Part shown: one piece after another, positions 61,201-64,000 of the stretch
Layout of the letters: the number at the start of each line of letters is the position of its first letter
How positions within the stretch are numbered: the first letter of the stretch is position 1
Source: Candidatus Flexifilum breve
GTDB lineage: Bacteria > Chloroflexota > Anaerolineae > Aggregatilineales > Phototrophicaceae
DNA: 64,000 nt
Reading direction: 5' to 3'
Assembly: GCA_016717205.1 (NCBI GenBank)
Contig: JADKGC010000005.1
Location: forward strand, 372,001 to 436,000
Position numbers and translations under genes: made by a program
The notes under the pieces: model-generated
Databases searched by the model: none
What the model saw: only the letters and a program-made list of their open reading frames with translations
What the model was told of the DNA's origin: nothing

Positions 61201-62667
61201 ATGGTGAGCACCATCGAACGCCGCCCCGACGAGCCGGTCGATTTCATCCGGCACGCGCATCAGCAAATGGTGGAAAACACGTCACGGCTGCTCGGCGCGT
61301 CCTACGCGGCGACGCTGCGCACGTGGGCGGAGACTTACGAATCGTTCCTGTCGGTCTATACCGATCCGGCATCGCGCCGTTCGGCCAAGCTTTCCCGCTT
61401 CAACGATCAATTCCGCGCGCTGTTCATCGACCGCCACCCGGCCTATCCGCTGTATCGTCACTGGTACAGCGTGACCGAAGAAGCGCCGGAATTCCCCGCG
61501 CCGCCGACCAATGAACCGACGCCGCGCATCGCCGAAGAAGCCGATATCACCGTGCCCGATGAAGACGCGCAGAGTCGCCCACCTCGCGCCCCGCGCACAG
61601 CACGGTCGACGGCAACCGTCCCCGACGAGGAGGACGACGAACCGCGACCGCGCCGCCGGGGACGTGCTGGCCTGATCATCGGCTTGGGCGTCGTGCTGCT
61701 GATCGTGCTGGCAGCGGTATTCCTGCTCAACAATAATCCTGAGCTGCTCGCAGGTTCATCGGACGGGCTGACGCTCACTGCCAACAGTGTGCTCGCTGCC
61801 GCTGAAACTGATCAAGCGGTGGCGCTGGCGGTCACCGAGACCGTCGAAGTCAGCGCGCCGACCGAGCTGCCAACAAATGCTGATCCGACTGAGACGCGCC
61901 CGCAGGTCGTCAACACGATTGCGCCGCGCGGCAGCGAAACCGCGCTGCCCACGCGCACTCCATCGATCACGCCGACATTCACCGCGAGCAGCACCTTCAC
62001 GGCGACCTTCACGCTCACCGCGACCAACACGCCCCTGCCGACGAACACGCCGACGCGCACCGCTACCCCAACGCCGACCCTACCCCCGCAGGGCTTGCAA
62101 GGCGAACAGGACGTGCTGCCCATCGCCGCCGAACTCGGCAGCCCGGAATTGTTCACGTTGGGGCAGGATGGCACGTACTATCGCATGGGTACGGGATCGC
62201 CGTCGACCAATGAAGTCTACACGCTGGCGCTCCCCGCCGAATTCCTCGACATTCGCTATGGTGGGAATCCCGCCGCGCGCATCAGCAGCGTGCAGGTGAC
62301 CATCGAACTGGCGACGTGGAATCCGCCGCTGGTGCTGGACGATGACGTGTATTTCGGCGTGGTGCTCATGCCCGCCGACGATGCCGCACGCGCAGTCGGC
62401 GTGCAGTTGAACCTCGTGCAGGATGAGGTCTACAACATCGCACGGCGGGTGGGCAATCAGGTGAACGTCAACGCGCAGCGCGGTTTGAATGGCAACACGG
62501 CGCGCATTCGCCTCGAACGTGATGGTGATATGGTGGCGCTGTACGTCAACAACGAGCAGATCGGCGAACCGATTCCGCTGGCCGACGACAACGTGATCCC
62601 CGCCGTGTATGTCAAAGAAGGCGGCGTGGTCATCTACCTGCGCAGTTGGAGCATTACGCTAAGATAG
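58273..62667 (+). CDS. Giant kinase-like membrane protein with helical solenoid and outer beta domain
   Basis: 1464 residues. Kinase-like domain in the first 265: invariant Lys likely K50 (VVIKRP), catalytic Asp D155 in HDIVYNDVDAKHLFWD where H-R-D is Y-N-D and the Lys and Asn after it are Asp and His, and metal Asp D174 in IDWGN. This is nearer to atypical or pseudo-kinases. Then about 850 residues of mainly helical repeats (TPR-like), one TM helix at about 1133-1155 (GLIIGLGVVLLIVLAAVFLL), an outside Thr/Pro-rich linker (about 1200-1275) and a beta-rich C-terminal domain (about 1276-1464). The start may be the second ATG at 58303, which has GGAGAG upstream. Probably a transmembrane signalling protein. 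Single gene. Confidence 0.75.
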   Translation: MVIEVESKKLMAGSLFDNRYRYDYIYPRGRSGETLRAVDTQDGERPVVIKRPAPQDAPPIRFGQEVSILNERKALTRLAGHAVVTALLGSGQFTIGGMAHQYIVMERAQGVIVADHVLELAGRGERLPELEMLVIIDSLLDLLFTAHAHDIVYNDVDAKHLFWDRDAYRLKVIDWGNAVFLEGDDVTAQGISRQTDVFQVGELLYFILTGGGRLESPRDAGAEFRVNFGHDAEHIHSRLATIISRAAHPSPRLRYGSIAELRKDLADYRSPLERERNSTLGRVNERLRRDLSKDELNGSLKMLDNIFAIDPGYPPARTAREEILNRLSDLEIDADLDAARIYLESGSWARAISVLEELAPRARNENARQIALLLDWAKLAQEANLRPTPHSVLDAITLLFEGHIDRAAYRLLTENQANDTLRNLQLQLAERISAHLPDILLLRPNLYRLEIALGQLASEGIPVAEPRSFLTELYRQLDRISDPNDASLIRLRDGYSAVVDQINRLGVFLESVREDHALPNTRLPLSALTRALNASMALADYMHVIGKQATGSPRDALSALDSARAIDPSNRSWDAVRGMLGGLYELLGVFQQYIPSADASDLENWLKQTEAQLEPYVERLFDETLVGMVVGLRLAGQSWQAYADAVIQGNRSAATMALQQATESISTVSPALAGWLNQLRAIINNASYIERNALYGALGRALADGWENFDRGRLPEAERLGITAYESARSDAERFAARRLRDLSELLRDWLERSGVASLKATQTILTKVELLYTPDEIGARDNFAAQMPTKETFLKAMTKGLVEVFARQNTAANRVLFANYTLFGVLEAYEDHLDDARFWRDAAVKALGEFGARHPATKALEDMLDRRRDLIAAAELLNSISSPYALPGLEASRRALEENPQAKSIAPAVYSLRELEAAARDWSDGEFRAAGIKLENAIRAVDEIETTAGITLTTYRAFLMELLQGAADLHAAARKMVSTIERRPDEPVDFIRHAHQQMVENTSRLLGASYAATLRTWAETYESFLSVYTDPASRRSAKLSRFNDQFRALFIDRHPAYPLYRHWYSVTEEAPEFPAPPTNEPTPRIAEEADITVPDEDAQSRPPRAPRTARSTATVPDEEDDEPRPRRRGRAGLIIGLGVVLLIVLAAVFLLNNNPELLAGSSDGLTLTANSVLAAAETDQAVALAVTETVEVSAPTELPTNADPTETRPQVVNTIAPRGSETALPTRTPSITPTFTASSTFTATFTLTATNTPLPTNTPTRTATPTPTLPPQGLQGEQDVLPIAAELGSPELFTLGQDGTYYRMGTGSPSTNEVYTLALPAEFLDIRYGGNPAARISSVQVTIELATWNPPLVLDDDVYFGVVLMPADDAARAVGVQLNLVQDEVYNIARRVGNQVNVNAQRGLNGNTARIRLERDGDMVALYVNNEQIGEPIPLADDNVIPAVYVKEGGVVIYLRSWSITLR

Positions 62668-62725
62668 CCCCAATTAGGGATAACATCTCTCTGACCCGCC
62701 CCCTGTCAGGGGTGGATTCGTAATT

Positions 62726-62749
62726 GTAGGGGCGAGGCATGCCTCGTCC
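62726..62749. repeat. GTAGGGGCGAGGCATGCC palindrome
   Basis: GTAGGGGCGAGGCA / TGCCTCGTCC arms with no spacer. Its sequence (GAGGCATGCCTC) is the same as the target site of the MITE-like element at 62851-63017. It follows a TTAGGGATAA fragment (62674-62683). Confidence 0.85.
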
Positions 62750-62850
62750 TCGTGTGCTCCTACGATCACCACATGCCGTAAAGCACCTCTTTTGCTTACA
62801 CAGGTAACCGATCTCTTGCCTAATCCAAAGGAGAAAGCAGGACGAGGCAT

Positions 62851-63017
62851 GAGGGTGTTGAAAAAGGTCAGATTCCGACCCCACCCCCGTCCCCTCCCCG
62901 AATTCAGGGAGGGGAGACAACAGCGCCTGCCAAGCCGAAACCGTCTTCGTAGGGACGCAATTCATTGCGTCCGCTAACGAAAGGAAAGGCTTTAAGGGAT
63001 GTTTTTTAAACACCCTC
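62851..63017. mobile_element. MITE-like element, family M1 copy 3 (inverted, about 167 bp)
   Basis: Ends GAGGGTGTTGAAAAAGG and, inverted, GAGGGTGTTTAAAAAAC. The interior contains the GAATTC core (62877-62916) and a GTAGGGACGCAA hairpin. Flanks are GACGAGGCAT on the left and ATGCCTCGTC on the right: a palindrome cut at its centre, with AT duplicated on both sides. This suggests insertion with a 2-bp target duplication. Nothing else is seen in 62668-63104. Confidence 0.78.
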
Positions 63018-63104
63018 ATGCCTCGTCCCTACAGGTTCTCGACGAAAAAACCTATGTTCGATGGGGCAGCATGAGGTACCTACCTTGTAGCGCCTCCACC
63101 TGAT

Positions 63105-64000
63105 CTACTTGGCGACGGTCGTGTGCGCCTTGTACCACTCAATTGTCTTGGTGAGACCGTCCCGATACGGCGTCGCCTCGACGCCGAACGTGCGCGTGAA
63201 CTTGCTGCTGTCCACGATGAACGGCTTCTCGAATTCATACATCATCTCGATCATTTCGCGGGCCGGAGGGATGAACAGCCCGCCGATGCGCAGCATCAGC
63301 TTGCCCATCGCGCTGAACTTGGGCGGCACTCCCGCGATCTGCGCGGCCAATTCGATGATCTGGCGGGTGCTGAGCGCGGGCGCGTTAGGCACATGCCAAA
63401 TCTCCCCGACCGCCCGCTCATCCCCACCGAGCAGCGCCAGCGCCTTACCGATACCTTCCATGTACCTGTAGGTGTGCGGCGCATCGGGATCCCCCGCGAT
63501 CTGCGCCGCCTTGCCCGCCAGCAGCGGCTCGAACACGCGCTCACCTAAACCCGAATCGCGTACCCCCGCGCCGTAAAAATCCGACGCGCGGGCGATCACC
63601 GCGCGCACAGCGCCGCGTTCGTGCGCTGCCATCAACTCCTGCGACATCTTCGCGCGCACCTGTCCCTTTTTGGTGTGCGCGTGGTACGGCAGGTCTTCGG
63701 TCAGCGGACGATCCACGTCCCCGTAAGCGTAGACATTCTCCATGGCGACGAACTTGGCGCGGACAGCGGTCGCCGCCTTGAGGATCGCCGTGTGCATGGG
63801 CGGGAACTTCTCCGCCCACTGGTGATACGGCGGGTTGACGCAGAAGTAGATCACACTCGCGCCCTCGGCCAACTGCCGCGCCTGGGCAGGATCGGCGGCA
63901 TCGCCCGCGCAGACCTCGACGCTTGCCGGGACGTTCGCCTTGCCGCTGCGATTGATCACGCGGACGCGCTCACCCGCCGTGACGAGTTCTCGGGCGGTCG
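63105..64000 (-). CDS. NAD-dependent epimerase/dehydratase (extended SDR-like), N-terminus cut by window edge
   Basis: The frame continues past base 64000 (residues TARELVTAGERVRVINRSGK are visible before the first in-frame GTG), so the dinucleotide loop lies outside the window. Visible: VEVCAGDAADPAQARQLAEGASVIYFCVNPPYHQW, KFVAMENVYAYGDVD, IARASDFYGAGVRDSGLG, then TYRYMEGIGKALALLGGDERAVGEIWHVPN. Typical of sugar-type epimerases or SDRs with broad substrates. The active-site Tyr is probably in the NVYAYGD region. Confidence 0.82.
   Translation of the reverse strand, partial: TARELVTAGERVRVINRSGKANVPASVEVCAGDAADPAQARQLAEGASVIYFCVNPPYHQWAEKFPPMHTAILKAATAVRAKFVAMENVYAYGDVDRPLTEDLPYHAHTKKGQVRAKMSQELMAAHERGAVRAVIARASDFYGAGVRDSGLGERVFEPLLAGKAAQIAGDPDAPHTYRYMEGIGKALALLGGDERAVGEIWHVPNAPALSTRQIIELAAQIAGVPPKFSAMGKLMLRIGGLFIPPAREMIEMMYEFEKPFIVDSSKFTRTFGVEATPYRDGLTKTIEWYKAHTTVAK

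Noticed and set aside
49502..63017. CRISPR array from the many short repeats
   Set aside because: Repeats are palindromic, irregularly spaced, and lack unique spacers and cas genes.

Overview
The window is about 60 % G+C, has short operons on both strands, and codes almost wall to wall. Nothing in it is a direct taxonomic marker. The overall content does point to an environmental Chloroflexota bacterium (Anaerolineae-like). It has several multi-domain histidine kinases with GAF domains, many secreted or lipid-anchored beta-propeller proteins with Thr/Pro-rich linkers, a SARP/BTAD-type regulator, no outer-membrane genes, and gaps full of small palindromic repeats. This placement is inference. 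The only RNA gene found is an unusual tmRNA-like RNA; there are no rRNAs or ordinary tRNAs, no CRISPR array and no prophage.

Layout. 1-1614: ECF sigma factor / membrane anti-sigma / bactofilin-like operon. 2134-4638: class III aminotransferase, then divergent homoserine dehydrogenase. 4711-9552: a degenerate receiver protein beside a receiver-kinase of which it is a duplicate, a TPR protein, a PspA protein with a coiled-coil membrane partner, and a DUF1232 protein. 9741-11825: secreted beta-propeller protein. 11992-13162: an IS4-like insertion sequence with 14-bp ends, a 10-bp target duplication, a frameshifted transposase and a fold-back hairpin over its start. 13353-21167: class I/II aminotransferase, MaoC hydratase, membrane-anchored TPR-like protein, and a five-gene operon ending in coaBC. 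21342-27048: cobalamin adenosyltransferase, a secreted lectin-like protein, ferredoxin-NADP reductase, GAF kinase and M24 peptidase. 27228-31643: two MITE-like elements, a small secreted protein, selA with an N-terminal frameshift, and a TetR regulator that shares an operator with the NAD-binding protein next to it. 31834-37964: membrane and secreted proteins, a SARP-like regulator that has lost its P-loop, a 970-residue sensor kinase and a 41-residue membrane peptide.

38046-43226: a glycan cluster (three GT4 glycosyltransferases, a GNAT acetyltransferase and a methyltransferase). 43373-52605: beta-propeller proteins, tandem two-TM proteins, a second class III aminotransferase, a TIM-barrel isomerase, a frameshifted DUF4397 protein, a Thr/Pro-rich lipoprotein and a metallophosphoesterase. 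52886-58029: aldo/keto reductase, the tmRNA-like RNA with its own terminator, a PPOX-fold protein, a propeller lipoprotein, a HEAT-repeat protein and D-aminoacyl-tRNA deacylase. 58273-64000: a 1464-residue kinase-like membrane protein and an epimerase cut by the window edge.

The gaps hold at least five families of short repeats, several nested in one another. The most unusual item is the 123-nt RNA at 53974-54096. It has the acceptor stem, D-loop sequence, T-arm and alanine identity elements of tmRNA, but no room for the usual pseudoknot-rich messenger domain.
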